A stretch of DNA of 64,000 nucleotides, from contig NZ_JBHTIT010000001.1 of the NCBI RefSeq assembly GCF_042677145.1, forward strand, positions 2,232,001-2,296,000. The letters run 5' to 3'. Numbering within the stretch: the stretch's first letter is position 1; every line of letters begins with the position of its first letter. This document shows, piece after piece, positions 32,377 through 41,090 of the stretch. A model generated the notes under the pieces. That model was given only the letters and a program-made list of their open reading frames with translations. It was not told the DNA's origin and ran no database searches. The translations under genes and the position numbers were made by a program. Source of the DNA: Perlucidibaca wandonensis. GTDB taxonomy: Bacteria; Pseudomonadota; Gammaproteobacteria; Pseudomonadales; Moraxellaceae.

Positions 32377-35001
32377 ATGAATCTTGCCCGTATTTCGGCC
32401 ATTTTGCCGATTGTATTTGGTGCAGCACTTATATCGGCCTGCGGCGGTAGCTCAAGCACTGCTGGCAATAGCTCGGCACGAGAGGGCTCATACTCAGCCG
32501 AAATCGTTCGAACTGAAATGGGCATTCCGCACATCACCGCGCGTGATTTTGGCAGCTTAGGCTATGGCCAAGGCTATGCCTTCGCTGAAGACAATCTTTG
32601 CGTCATGATGGACGACTTCGTCACCATTCGTGGTGAGCGCTCGCGCTATTTCGGCCCTGACGGCACCTACTCTATTCGCGCCAATGGCAGCGTAGCTGAC
32701 AATGTGTCTAGTGATTTCTTTTGGAAGTTCATTGCCGATGAGGCAGCAATAAAGCGCACCGAGGCGAAAACTATTCCGCGCTTTAAGACACTAGTGAAAG
32801 GCTGGACCGTCGGCTTTAACCGTTATATGAGTGAGCTAAAGACTGGGCAGCATCCCGGCCGCCATTTGGCCTGTGCCGAGGGTGAGTGGCTACAGCCCAT
32901 TGCCGTGGATGATATGTATCGCCGTTTTGTACGCCTATCGGTGTTGGCGAGTAGCTCAGTATTTGTCAATGAAATTGCCAGTGCTCAGCCGCCAGGTTTA
33001 AACAGCCTGCCGCTACCCATCGGCGGTAGTAATGGCTTCGGCCCATTAGGAGATCTGCTCTCACCATTGTTAGATGTGCTGAGCGGCTTAGGCCTGCCGG
33101 TGGCGCAAATAGAAACACCGCTACGAGCCACACCTTATGCGCCAGGCTCGGCCGCTGAGTTAGCGCAAAAGCAGCAAGCCTTGGCTGCTGCCCCCGGTGG
33201 TTTTGCTGACCTGCAAGAACACGAACGCTTTGGCAGCAATATGTACGCCTTTGGCAAGGATGGCAGTACCACCGGTAATCCGATTGTCTACGGCAACCCA
33301 CACTTTCCGTGGTCCGGCACTGAGCGCTTATGGATGTCGCACAACACCATTCCCGGCCAGTTCGACATCATGGGTTCGTCACTTTATGGCGTGCCAGCGG
33401 TACTCATAGGCTTCAATAAAAACGTCGCTTGGAGCCACACGGTTTCCACCGCCTACCGTTTCACGCTGTATGAACTTAAGCTGAATCCGCTCAACGCCAC
33501 GCAATATATTTACGATGGCGAGATTCGAGACCTCACCGCAGTGCCGCTAACTATTCAAGTTAAAAACGCTGATGGTCAAATTACTGAGCGTAAGCGCACG
33601 CTGTATAAAAGCCATTTCGGTCCAATGATCACTGTTGGTGCTTCTGGTGTGCCCGTTTTGGCGTGGACTCCCGCGCTGGCTTACAGCATGCGCGATGCGA
33701 ACTTAGAAAATGATCGATTAATTAATCAGTTTGGCCGATGGAACGAAGCCACCAGTCTTGATGATTTTATTGCAACTCAAGCGCAGCAGCTCGGCGTGCC
33801 ATGGGTAAATACAGTAGCTAGCGGCCCTGGCGGCAAAGTTTATTATGGCGATGTCACTGTGGTGCCGAATGTGCCCGACAGCTTAGTGGCGAGCTGCAAA
33901 GCCTTGCCATTAAGTTTGGTCATTGATCAGGTCGCCGCGGGCTTGCCACTGCTAGATGGCAGTCGCTCATCTTGTGAGTGGTTGACTGATGATGATGCAC
34001 CGGCGCCTGGTATTTTTGGTGCAAAAAATCTTCCAACCCTTACCCGCGATGACTATGTCGCCAACTGCAACGATAGCTATTGGTTAACTAACGCCGATCA
34101 GCCATTAACTGGCTTCGCGCGCATCATTGGCGATGAAAATGCGGAGCGCACTCTACGCACGCGGCTATGTTTGCTGCAAGCTGAGCGTCGCATGGATGGC
34201 AGTGATGGCCGGCCTGGCAAAGGCTTCGATATCGCTACCTTGCAAGATGTGGCCTTGTCTAGCCAGATTTACTCTGCCGAACTAGCACGGAAAACAGTCG
34301 TTGATAGCTTGTGCACTCAGCCAGGGCTAATGGGTAGTAGTGGTCCGGCCAATGGCGATGATGTTGCAGCGGCTTGCGCTGTTTTGGCAGCATGGGATGG
34401 CAGCGATAACTTAGCTTCCGCTGGCGGCCACATTTGGCGAGAGTTCTGGCGTCTTGCCAGTGCAGCACCTTTAGGGCTCCCAATTGCATTGCCAGTACCG
34501 ACACCGTTGACCGATTTATGGTCAGTGCCTTTTTCCAGTAGTGATCCAGTGAACACACCGAATACACTCAATGCCAGTGCGCTAACGGTGCAAATGGCCT
34601 TTGCCGATGCCATCGAGGCAGTGAAAGCGACAGGCATTCCATTCGATAGGCCATTGGGCGAAATCCAGCATTCTGGTGTTCACGGCGATGCAGTGTTGCC
34701 AGTATTTGGCGGCAGTGGCGGGGCAGGCGCCTTCACGGTAATATCGACCAATCCTGCAAACCTGACATCTGACGGATATGCAGTGGAGTATGGTAATAGC
34801 TATCTGCAAACCGTTACTTGGGATAGTCAGCGTAATCCAATTGCGGCAGGATTCATTACCTACTCACAATCGTCGGACCCAGCTAGTCCGCATTACAAAG
34901 ATTTTACACAGGCCTATGCAGGGAAACGTTGGCAGACATTTCCATTTAGCTCGGCACAGATTAAGCAGCAAACCATTTCAAGAAAAACACTAAGCCAATA
35001 A
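32377..35001 (+). CDS. Penicillin acylase family Ntn-hydrolase, lipoprotein
   Basis: The 874-residue precursor has a lipoprotein signal peptide ending in ISAC (Cys22). The first part has TEMGIPHITARDFGSLGYGQGYAFAEDN, typical of the alpha chain of penicillin/AHL acylases. Autocleavage is expected before Ser287 in ERFGSNMYAF, which becomes the N-terminal nucleophile of the beta chain (about 588 residues). Candidate substrates are amides such as acyl-homoserine lactones, or other N-acyl compounds. Most relatives are soluble periplasmic enzymes; the lipobox suggests a membrane-anchored form. The ATG at 32377 follows GAGG; an ATG at 32365 is less well placed. Confidence 0.85.
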   Translation: MNLARISAILPIVFGAALISACGGSSSTAGNSSAREGSYSAEIVRTEMGIPHITARDFGSLGYGQGYAFAEDNLCVMMDDFVTIRGERSRYFGPDGTYSIRANGSVADNVSSDFFWKFIADEAAIKRTEAKTIPRFKTLVKGWTVGFNRYMSELKTGQHPGRHLACAEGEWLQPIAVDDMYRRFVRLSVLASSSVFVNEIASAQPPGLNSLPLPIGGSNGFGPLGDLLSPLLDVLSGLGLPVAQIETPLRATPYAPGSAAELAQKQQALAAAPGGFADLQEHERFGSNMYAFGKDGSTTGNPIVYGNPHFPWSGTERLWMSHNTIPGQFDIMGSSLYGVPAVLIGFNKNVAWSHTVSTAYRFTLYELKLNPLNATQYIYDGEIRDLTAVPLTIQVKNADGQITERKRTLYKSHFGPMITVGASGVPVLAWTPALAYSMRDANLENDRLINQFGRWNEATSLDDFIATQAQQLGVPWVNTVASGPGGKVYYGDVTVVPNVPDSLVASCKALPLSLVIDQVAAGLPLLDGSRSSCEWLTDDDAPAPGIFGAKNLPTLTRDDYVANCNDSYWLTNADQPLTGFARIIGDENAERTLRTRLCLLQAERRMDGSDGRPGKGFDIATLQDVALSSQIYSAELARKTVVDSLCTQPGLMGSSGPANGDDVAAACAVLAAWDGSDNLASAGGHIWREFWRLASAAPLGLPIALPVPTPLTDLWSVPFSSSDPVNTPNTLNASALTVQMAFADAIEAVKATGIPFDRPLGEIQHSGVHGDAVLPVFGGSGGAGAFTVISTNPANLTSDGYAVEYGNSYLQTVTWDSQRNPIAAGFITYSQSSDPASPHYKDFTQAYAGKRWQTFPFSSAQIKQQTISRKTLSQ

Positions 35002-35033
35002 CGCAATGCGTAGGGCAAACAAAGGGATACGCC

Positions 35034-36455
35034 ATGACAGCCGAAAACAATATGCCGGTACAAACCGCGCTCATTCAGCAAGCTTTTGATGCCCAGCGAG
35101 CTACTGCACTGCGTCTGCGTCAATCTACTTTTGGTGAGCGTCGCGAGAAAATTCGCAAACTGCGCGATAGTTTACTGGCTCATCAAGCCGATATTATCGC
35201 TGCCGGCTTTGCTGACTTCCGCAAGCCAGCCACTGAAGTTGAGCTTACCGAGATATTACCGGTAGTAGCTGAGGCGAACGATGCTCTGCGTAACTTAAAA
35301 GGCTGGATGAAGCCGCAAGGCGTTTGGCCATCGCGCATGATGATGGGCACTAAAGGCTATATTCAGTATGAGCCTAAAGGGCGCTGCTTGATCGTATCGC
35401 CTTGGAACTATCCAGTGAACTTGAGTTTGGGCCCGCTCATTTCGGCAATCGCTGCTGGCAACACCGCAATCATTAAGCCGTCTGAGATGACACCAGCAGC
35501 CGCTGCCATCATTAGTAAAATCGTCCGTGAAGTCTTTGATCCAGCAGAAGTGACTGTGTTTGAAGGCGATGCGCCAGTAGCGCAAGCGTTGCTTGAGCTA
35601 CCGTTCGATCATATTTTCTTCACCGGCTCGCCGGCGATTGGCAAGGTGGTGATGGCTGCCGCAGCGAAGCATTTGACCAGCGTCACGCTTGAGCTAGGTG
35701 GCAAGTCGCCAACAATCGTCGACTCCAGCGCGGACTTAACGTTGGCGGCGAAAAACATCCTCTGGGCTAAGTTCACTAACAATGGCCAGACCTGCATCGC
35801 GCCAGATCACATTTATGTACATGCCGACGTTAAAGCTGACTTCGTGGCCGCCTGCACGAAAGTTTTAAACGATGTTTATAGTGCGCAGCCGCAGCAAAGT
35901 GAGCACTTAGCGCGCATCGTGAACGAGCGTCACACACAGCGTATCAAGGGCCTGCTCGATGATGCCGTTGCCAAAGGTGCGCGCGTGCTGGCGGGCGGCC
36001 ATAGCGATGCTGCTGACTGCTTTATCTCGCCAACTTTACTGGAAAATATTAGCGCCGATTCGACCATCATGACCGAGGAGATTTTCGGGCCGTTGCTACC
36101 GATTTTTGAATATCGTGATTTGGACGATGTCATTGCCCGCATCAACGCCGATCAAAAGCCATTGGCGCTATACGTTTGGGCAAAAGATGAGGCGGTGATT
36201 CAGCGTGTGATGCAAAATACGTCGTCTGGCGGCGCCTGCATTAACCATTGCGTAGTGCAGTTTTTGCACGGCAACCTGCCATTTGGTGGCGTGAATAACT
36301 CCGGCATGGGCAATGCGCATGGTCATTTCGGCTTCAAAACGTTCTCACACGAACGCGCCGTGGTTCGTACTCGCATCATGTTGGCGAAAATGTTCTTCCC
36401 TCCCTACACCAACACCACGCGTAGGTTGATTGGGATTTTCATGAAAACGGTGTGA
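35034..36455 (+). CDS. Aldehyde dehydrogenase (coniferyl-aldehyde-type clade)
   Basis: This 473-residue NAD(P)-dependent enzyme shows SPWNYPVNLSLGPL, the FFTGSPAIGK nucleotide segment, the catalytic Glu region LELGGKSP, the catalytic Cys in NNGQTCIAPDH, and a C-terminal GGVNNSGMG. The truncated N terminus and hydrophobic C-terminal end (TTRRLIGIFMKTV) fit the group that includes coniferyl aldehyde dehydrogenase and fatty aldehyde dehydrogenases. AAGGGA precedes the ATG. The gene follows the acylase by 32 bp. Substrate not determined. Confidence 0.9.
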   Translation: MTAENNMPVQTALIQQAFDAQRATALRLRQSTFGERREKIRKLRDSLLAHQADIIAAGFADFRKPATEVELTEILPVVAEANDALRNLKGWMKPQGVWPSRMMMGTKGYIQYEPKGRCLIVSPWNYPVNLSLGPLISAIAAGNTAIIKPSEMTPAAAAIISKIVREVFDPAEVTVFEGDAPVAQALLELPFDHIFFTGSPAIGKVVMAAAAKHLTSVTLELGGKSPTIVDSSADLTLAAKNILWAKFTNNGQTCIAPDHIYVHADVKADFVAACTKVLNDVYSAQPQQSEHLARIVNERHTQRIKGLLDDAVAKGARVLAGGHSDAADCFISPTLLENISADSTIMTEEIFGPLLPIFEYRDLDDVIARINADQKPLALYVWAKDEAVIQRVMQNTSSGGACINHCVVQFLHGNLPFGGVNNSGMGNAHGHFGFKTFSHERAVVRTRIMLAKMFFPPYTNTTRRLIGIFMKTV

Positions 36456-36470
36456 TGGTCTAGCGCAAAT

Positions 36471-36501
36471 AAAAAAGCCCAGCTAATGCTGGGCTTTTTT
36501 C
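36471..36501. terminator. Bidirectional terminator between aldehyde dehydrogenase and smpB
   Basis: AAAAAAGCCCAGC-TAAT-GCTGGGCTTTTTT is a perfect inverted repeat with T-runs on both strands, between convergent genes. Confidence 0.92.
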
Positions 36502-36524
36502 TGTCAGCACATTGCTAAAAAATC

Positions 36525-36989
36525 TTAGCCGCGATTGCGCATAACGCGTGCTTTTTCACGCTGCCAGTCGCGGTTTTTCTCAGTCTCGCGCTTGTCATGC
36601 AACTGCTTGCCCTTCACGAGGGCGATTTCAATTTTCGCGCGGCCGCCACTCCAGTACATCGCTAGCGGGATGCACGTGTGGCCTTTTTGTTTAACCTCAC
36701 CAAAAAGTCGAGAAATCTCTCGGCCTTTCAGCAGCAATTTACGTGTGCGCGTAGGATCTGCGACGACGTGCGTTGAGCTGGCGAGCAGCGGTTGAATATG
36801 CACACCAATGACCCAGGCCTCGTTATTTTTCAGCAAGACATAGGCATCTGTCAGGTTACATTTACCTGCGCGCAGCGATTTTACTTCCCATCCCAAAAGC
36901 ACTAAGCCTGCCTCGAAGCGTTCTTCAACGAAGAATTCGTGGCGGGCGCGGCGGTTGAGGGCGATGGTGGACGATTTAGTTTGGCTCAT
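36525..36989 (-). CDS. smpB: SsrA-binding protein SmpB
   Basis: This 154-residue tmRNA-binding protein works with ssrA in ribosome rescue. It shows the RRARHEFFVEERFEAG start, the GWEVKSLRAGK strand, and the C-terminal KRETEKNRDWQREKARVMR basic tail that enters the ribosomal A site. The ATG at 36989 is preferred over an in-frame TTG at 36998. It begins the conserved smpB-rnfH-bamE-fur-recN neighbourhood, with the divergent membrane protein gene next to it. Confidence 0.96.
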   Translation of the reverse strand: MSQTKSSTIALNRRARHEFFVEERFEAGLVLLGWEVKSLRAGKCNLTDAYVLLKNNEAWVIGVHIQPLLASSTHVVADPTRTRKLLLKGREISRLFGEVKQKGHTCIPLAMYWSGGRAKIEIALVKGKQLHDKRETEKNRDWQREKARVMRNRG

Positions 36990-37097
36990 AGGCGGCAATT
37001 ATAGGCACAATGGTGGCCTTGTGTATCAGCGCGGCTATCCTGAAAATAGTCTTTTCGGCTAGAGCCGCCTTTTAGTGATTAAAAAAGAGAGTAATTC

Positions 37098-38225
37098 ATG
37101 ACATCGGTGACCACTCCCCACTCAACTTCGATTGTCGCCAGCGAGTCTGCTGTCAGCAGCATTATCGTGGCAATGGCCGTGCTCGCATGGGCAGGTCTTG
37201 TCGGCGCCGGCGTGCTTTGGGGCGAATTGCCCTATATGGCGCTGTCGGCAGTGTTCGCGGCATGGCCATTAGCTCTGGCCGAGCGCGCATTGGCAGTGCG
37301 CAGCAAGCGTTCATTGGTCGACGGCATGCAGCACCTAACCCGCGAAAGCGATGCCGCTCGCGGCTGGCGATTTATTGCCTATAGCGGCTTGTTTGCGGGC
37401 TTGTTAGCCATGGTGCTAACGGCTACATGGGCAGGAGTATTTACTACTGTCGCCGTGCAAAGCCTGATGCATGATCAGTCGGGCTGGTTGTCTTCAGCAA
37501 TGTTGGTGCCGGCGCTAACAACCTTTGCCGTATTTCTTGGCCTATTGCGCTATGTCGGCCGCGCTAATCTCACGCATTGGCTACTGCCTATGTTGCTGCT
37601 AGCCGGCGTTAGCGCTTATAGCCTGAGCCATGAACAGGTGTGGCCGCTAGATTCTAGCTTGGCGCTGCCAGGCGGTATCGGCTGGTCTGCGGCGCTACTC
37701 ATCGGCGCGCTGCTTGGTGGCGCTGGTCTGATGGTGCGTTGGCCATGGCAGCAGCATGTAACGCCGCAGCCGCTATTGCAGGGCGCTAGCGTAGTCTTCT
37801 CGATGGCCATGCTGATTTCCCTGATGTTGCCCGGCTTAGCAGCAGTGCTACTTGCCGCTGTCGCATGCTTGTTGATGCTGCTCGCTTTGGCGCGGCCATG
37901 GTTGGCGGTATTAAGTGCTCGCGGTTTAGCGATGTGGCCTGCACTATTTGTGGTGCTAGTCGTCGTCATTGGTTTGGCTGAAATCTTATGGTACACCGCA
38001 GGGCTAATTCGCCTGCAGCAGCTGAGCTTGGTGCTGTTGTTGTGGATGACCGTGAATGCGCTGGTGCTGGCGATATACGCTGGCTGGATAATGAAAATGA
38101 GCCATGCTCGCAAAGCCTTAAACCTGCCTAGTGAGGCGGCCTACAATGTCTGGCGAATAGCGATTCGCTGGGTGGCGCCCATTACACTGTTGGCCGGCGT
38201 GGGCTCATTAGTTGGGCTGATCTAA
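37098..38225 (+). CDS. Polytopic membrane protein, degenerate NSS transporter-like
   Basis: The 375-residue protein has about 11 hydrophobic segments and few charged loops. The first segment ends GAGVLWGELPYMA, which can be aligned with the neurotransmitter:sodium symporter signature GLGNIWRFPY but lacks its Asn and Arg. The C-terminal end (AAYNVWRIAIRWVAPITLL) also resembles the family. Loss of the sodium-site residues suggests a changed or lost transport function. It overlaps the rnfH start by 1 bp (TAATG), so the two are coupled. The family link is tentative. Confidence 0.55.
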   Translation: MTSVTTPHSTSIVASESAVSSIIVAMAVLAWAGLVGAGVLWGELPYMALSAVFAAWPLALAERALAVRSKRSLVDGMQHLTRESDAARGWRFIAYSGLFAGLLAMVLTATWAGVFTTVAVQSLMHDQSGWLSSAMLVPALTTFAVFLGLLRYVGRANLTHWLLPMLLLAGVSAYSLSHEQVWPLDSSLALPGGIGWSAALLIGALLGGAGLMVRWPWQQHVTPQPLLQGASVVFSMAMLISLMLPGLAAVLLAAVACLLMLLALARPWLAVLSARGLAMWPALFVVLVVVIGLAEILWYTAGLIRLQQLSLVLLLWMTVNALVLAIYAGWIMKMSHARKALNLPSEAAYNVWRIAIRWVAPITLLAGVGSLVGLI

Positions 38226-38515
38226 TGCGTATCGAAATTGCGTATGCCGAAGTTGAGCGGCAGTGGCTGTGGCAGCGCGATGTGCCAGAAGGCAGCACGC
38301 TGGCGCAGGCACTAAATGACGATGAAGTGCGAGCGGCATGTCCGGCGCTGCAAAGTGCCGAGCTGCCTGTTGTGGGTGTGTGGAGCAAGGTGGTGGCTGA
38401 GCCGAGCACGCATATTTTGCAGGAAGGTGATCGCGTGGAGATTTATCGACCGTTGATCATCGACCCGAAAGCGGCACGAAAAGCCCGCGCTGAAAAAGCA
38501 AAACTCACGCGCTAA
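38225..38515 (+). CDS. rnfH: RnfH family ubiquitin-like protein
   Basis: This 96-residue beta-grasp protein has the RnfH pattern: an IEIAYAEVERQ start, a GVWSKVV strand, EGDRVEIYRPL, and a basic DPKAARKARAEKAKL tail. Its function is unclear; the gene normally lies beside ratA and smpB as an antitoxin-like partner, but ratA is not present here. Its start overlaps the stop of the membrane protein gene. Confidence 0.9.
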   Translation: MRIEIAYAEVERQWLWQRDVPEGSTLAQALNDDEVRAACPALQSAELPVVGVWSKVVAEPSTHILQEGDRVEIYRPLIIDPKAARKARAEKAKLTR

Positions 38516-38786
38516 GAGTTTGATTGATAAATTTAAATCGAGTTTATTTTGGCGAGGCTACTATTTAATTAGGCTTGTATTTAACTGCGTTATTTTTTAT
38601 TAACGGCCAGGTGGATGTTTCTGACTTTTGTCGATTAATTGCGTTGATCGGAAAATTATTTATTGGTTAGACAATATAAAAATATTTGGTACTGTATGCC
38701 CTCTGTACACACTGGAAGTGTTTCAATTCTGTATTGATTCGAATGACTTTGGCTAAACTTAAGAGCCTGACAAGGGAGTGTTTAAC
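38516..38786. other. AT-rich intergenic stretch upstream of vWA lipoprotein
   Basis: The 271 bp are visibly AT-rich (runs of ATTTAAAT, TTATTTTTTATTAA) compared with the flanking genes. No gene or RNA was recognised. A TAGACA and TACTGT pair separated by 16 bp (near 38667-38694) is a weak promoter candidate for the following gene. It marks one edge of a probable insertion. Confidence 0.5.
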
Positions 38787-40001
38787 ATGAGTAAGAAAAA
38801 AGCTTATCTATTGCCTGCGGCAACAATTTTAATGTTGGGTTTGACTGCTTGCGGCGGAGCAAAAGATGCTACTACTGGTAGTGCGCCTGAGGAGGCGCCG
38901 CCAAGAGAGGCTGGCGACTTTAAAGTTAAAGAGTTAAAAGTTGATGCTGGCCCAGATAATACTTCTGGCGTCACGCCAACAGTCAGCACGTTCACCACTG
39001 AAGATGGAAAGTTAGGTATTCGTGTTAACGGTATAGACATTGGCGACGGAGTGCAGACGCCGGTTATCAGCAATATGAAAATTGAGCCAGTAAACGAGTC
39101 TGCTAGTAGCGCTCGCATGGCTGCTAGAGAGGCCGCAGCTCCTAGTGTGTCTGATGCTGTATGTAAGAGCATCGAAACAGGTGCGTCGGGAAGTGGTGAT
39201 AAATTCGATATTGTAGTGAGCTTAGACACTACGGGCAGCATGGGCGCGCAGGCAGGAAAGTTAGCGGAGAAAATTGTTGATTTCGCCGCTAAGCTTGAAG
39301 AGCAGAAGTTGGATGTGCGTTTTGCCGGCATTACGGTGGGCGATGCGTTTGCAACATTGAAAGCTTCAGGCTCTAGCTACGCCTCCGATGGCGTTGCAAA
39401 AGGTAGTTTGGGCGCGCCGCCCACTTTCGATAGTAGTGAGCGCCCCGATACTGGGCTGGCACTTATTACCGCGAATGATATGCAATCCTTCTTTACTGAA
39501 GTAAAGAGTAAGGTTGGAGGCGGTTTGGGAGGAGGGGATAGCCCAGAGAACTACTTAGGTCCTATCGATTATTTCAATAAAAGCATCGATTTCCGTAAAG
39601 ATGCGGGGCGTTTTTATATTGCCATTGGAGATGAGTGTGCTCATAAGTCTGGCTCGAGTAGTAATATTGATGGAACAGTCTGGGAGCCACGAAGCGCTGA
39701 GCTAATAAAAGAGTCTTTGATTAAAGATGGCGCCGCAGTGCATTTGATCTGGGCTGATAGAAGCTGCTCAACATCTTATTACGATATGCGTGACTTGCAG
39801 AAAGCGACCGGCGGTTCATGGACAAACTTATACGACGCTACTTTCGACTTAACTAAGCTTCCTGCGATTGAAGCTATTGGTGCGAAGCGCAAAACGCTTG
39901 AGTGCGAAGTGACCGTGGCAGGCAGTGTTAAGGTAACGTTCACTATCAGCGTTGGCGATGGTGTTGGTAAGCATACTTGGGATGTCACGGCAATTTTATG
40001 A
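38787..40001 (+). CDS. vWA-domain lipoprotein
   Basis: This 404-residue predicted lipoprotein has a signal peptide ending in LTAC (Cys22). After a low-complexity acidic/Pro stretch comes a von Willebrand A domain with metal-site residues in SLDTTGSMG (Asp147, Thr149, Ser151) and a later GGGDSPENYL region. Cysteines at 'DECAHKSG' and 'DRSCSTS' may form disulphides. The ATG at 38787 follows AGGGAG; a GTG at 38778 overlaps it. Codon use looks more AT-rich than neighbours, and the gene interrupts the rnfH-bamE order. Its role in envelope adhesion or protein binding is not known. Confidence 0.72.
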   Translation: MSKKKAYLLPAATILMLGLTACGGAKDATTGSAPEEAPPREAGDFKVKELKVDAGPDNTSGVTPTVSTFTTEDGKLGIRVNGIDIGDGVQTPVISNMKIEPVNESASSARMAAREAAAPSVSDAVCKSIETGASGSGDKFDIVVSLDTTGSMGAQAGKLAEKIVDFAAKLEEQKLDVRFAGITVGDAFATLKASGSSYASDGVAKGSLGAPPTFDSSERPDTGLALITANDMQSFFTEVKSKVGGGLGGGDSPENYLGPIDYFNKSIDFRKDAGRFYIAIGDECAHKSGSSSNIDGTVWEPRSAELIKESLIKDGAAVHLIWADRSCSTSYYDMRDLQKATGGSWTNLYDATFDLTKLPAIEAIGAKRKTLECEVTVAGSVKVTFTISVGDGVGKHTWDVTAIL

Positions 40002-40060
40002 TGCCGATAGCTCAGGCTTTTGCCGGCAGGTTAGGCATGTAGCTTGGGCTAACCATACTA

Positions 40061-40097
40061 AAGCGCCATTGAGGATTGCTCTCAATGGCGCTTTTTT
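40061..40097. terminator. Bidirectional terminator between vWA lipoprotein and bamE
   Basis: AAGCGCCATTGAG and CTCAATGGCGCTT form a perfect 13-bp stem with a 7-nt loop, followed on the plus strand by a T-run. It separates the convergent genes. Confidence 0.88.
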
Positions 40098-40111
40098 GCT
40101 TTTAGCATTAT

Positions 40112-40546
40112 TTATTCTGCGGGGCGCTGAGACTCTAGGCCTGACTGCGTGGTGCGCACAGCGCCATCCTTGCTGCCAGGTAATGCAGGCGCGGAGCTTG
40201 GTAGCTGACCTTCGCGATCAATGCGCGCAACCACGCCATCGCTAAAGAATACGCTTAGGCGGCGATGCGGGACTTTATCAATGCCGGCTTCTTTGGCGTA
40301 GGTGCCAGGAATAAAGCGATATGCGTAATCCCAGCGAGTGGGGTTAAGCGTATCGGTGATCAGAGGCGAGCCCAGCACATAGCGAACTTGCGCAGGCGTC
40401 ATGCCATTTTTGACTTTATCAGCCTGTTCGCTAGTGACTGCTTGCCCTTGCACCACATCGATGCGGTAGGCGCTAAATACATTTTTACAGCCCGCGGTGC
40501 TCAATACGGCAGCGGTGAGTGCGATTGCCAGCAGCTTCTTTTGCAT
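40112..40546 (-). CDS. bamE: Outer membrane protein assembly factor BamE
   Basis: This 144-residue lipoprotein of the BAM complex has a signal peptide ending in TAGC (Cys20). The BamE fold is shown by YRIDVVQGQAV, the helical region MTPAQVRYVLGSPL, and the strand pair WDYAYRF. A C-terminal tail of about 30 residues is Ser/Pro/Gln-rich. The gene is divergent from fur, as is usual in gammaproteobacteria. Confidence 0.95.
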   Translation of the reverse strand: MQKKLLAIALTAAVLSTAGCKNVFSAYRIDVVQGQAVTSEQADKVKNGMTPAQVRYVLGSPLITDTLNPTRWDYAYRFIPGTYAKEAGIDKVPHRRLSVFFSDGVVARIDREGQLPSSAPALPGSKDGAVRTTQSGLESQRPAE

Positions 40547-40651
40547 GACCCGAGTGATCCTTGTAGCTTAATGGGTAACTTAATGATTCGATGGGCGCAC
40601 CCAGCGACTCTTCGGGCTATCATACGGCAAACTATAGCTAAGAGACGAACC

Positions 40652-41074
40652 ATGTCAGGAACTAGTTATGAGCTTCGCAAAGCGGGCTTAAAAGTAACCA
40701 TGCCGCGAGTGAAGATTTTAGAGCTACTAGAAAGCTCTGATGTGCATCACATGAGCGCCGAAGATGTCTACAAAGCACTATTAGCTGCTGGTGAGGATGT
40801 TGGTCTCGCCACGGTGTATCGCGTGCTGACGCAGTTTGAGTCGGCAGGTATGGTGGAGCGTCACAACTTCGAAGGCGGCCACTCAGTATTTGAGCTGAGT
40901 CAGGGCGACCATCACGACCATATGGTGTGCGTCGATACTGGCGATGTAATCGAGTTTTTTGATCAAGAAATCGAGCGTCGCCAACGCGAGGTGGTGAAAG
41001 CTCGCGGCTACGAGATGGTTGATCATAGCCTCGTGCTTTATGTCCGCCGTATTAAGGAAGAGAAGGCCGATTAA
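40652..41074 (+). CDS. fur: Ferric uptake regulator Fur
   Basis: This 140-residue iron-responsive repressor has a winged helix (LKVTMPRVKILELLES; ATVYRVLTQFESAGMV) and the metal-binding HHDHMVCVDTGDVIEF. As in pseudomonad Fur, the zinc CxxC of the enterobacterial protein is not kept. The ATG at 40652 is chosen by family length; longer in-frame starts would run back into bamE. It converges on recN with 16 bp between stops and no terminator. Confidence 0.96.
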   Translation: MSGTSYELRKAGLKVTMPRVKILELLESSDVHHMSAEDVYKALLAAGEDVGLATVYRVLTQFESAGMVERHNFEGGHSVFELSQGDHHDHMVCVDTGDVIEFFDQEIERRQREVVKARGYEMVDHSLVLYVRRIKEEKAD

Positions 41075-41090
41075 GCGCCGATATGGCTGC

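Noticed and set aside
40265..41074. Extended 269-residue version of Fur
   Set aside because: The upstream 129 codons are antisense to bamE and its promoter; family length fits the ATG at 40652.
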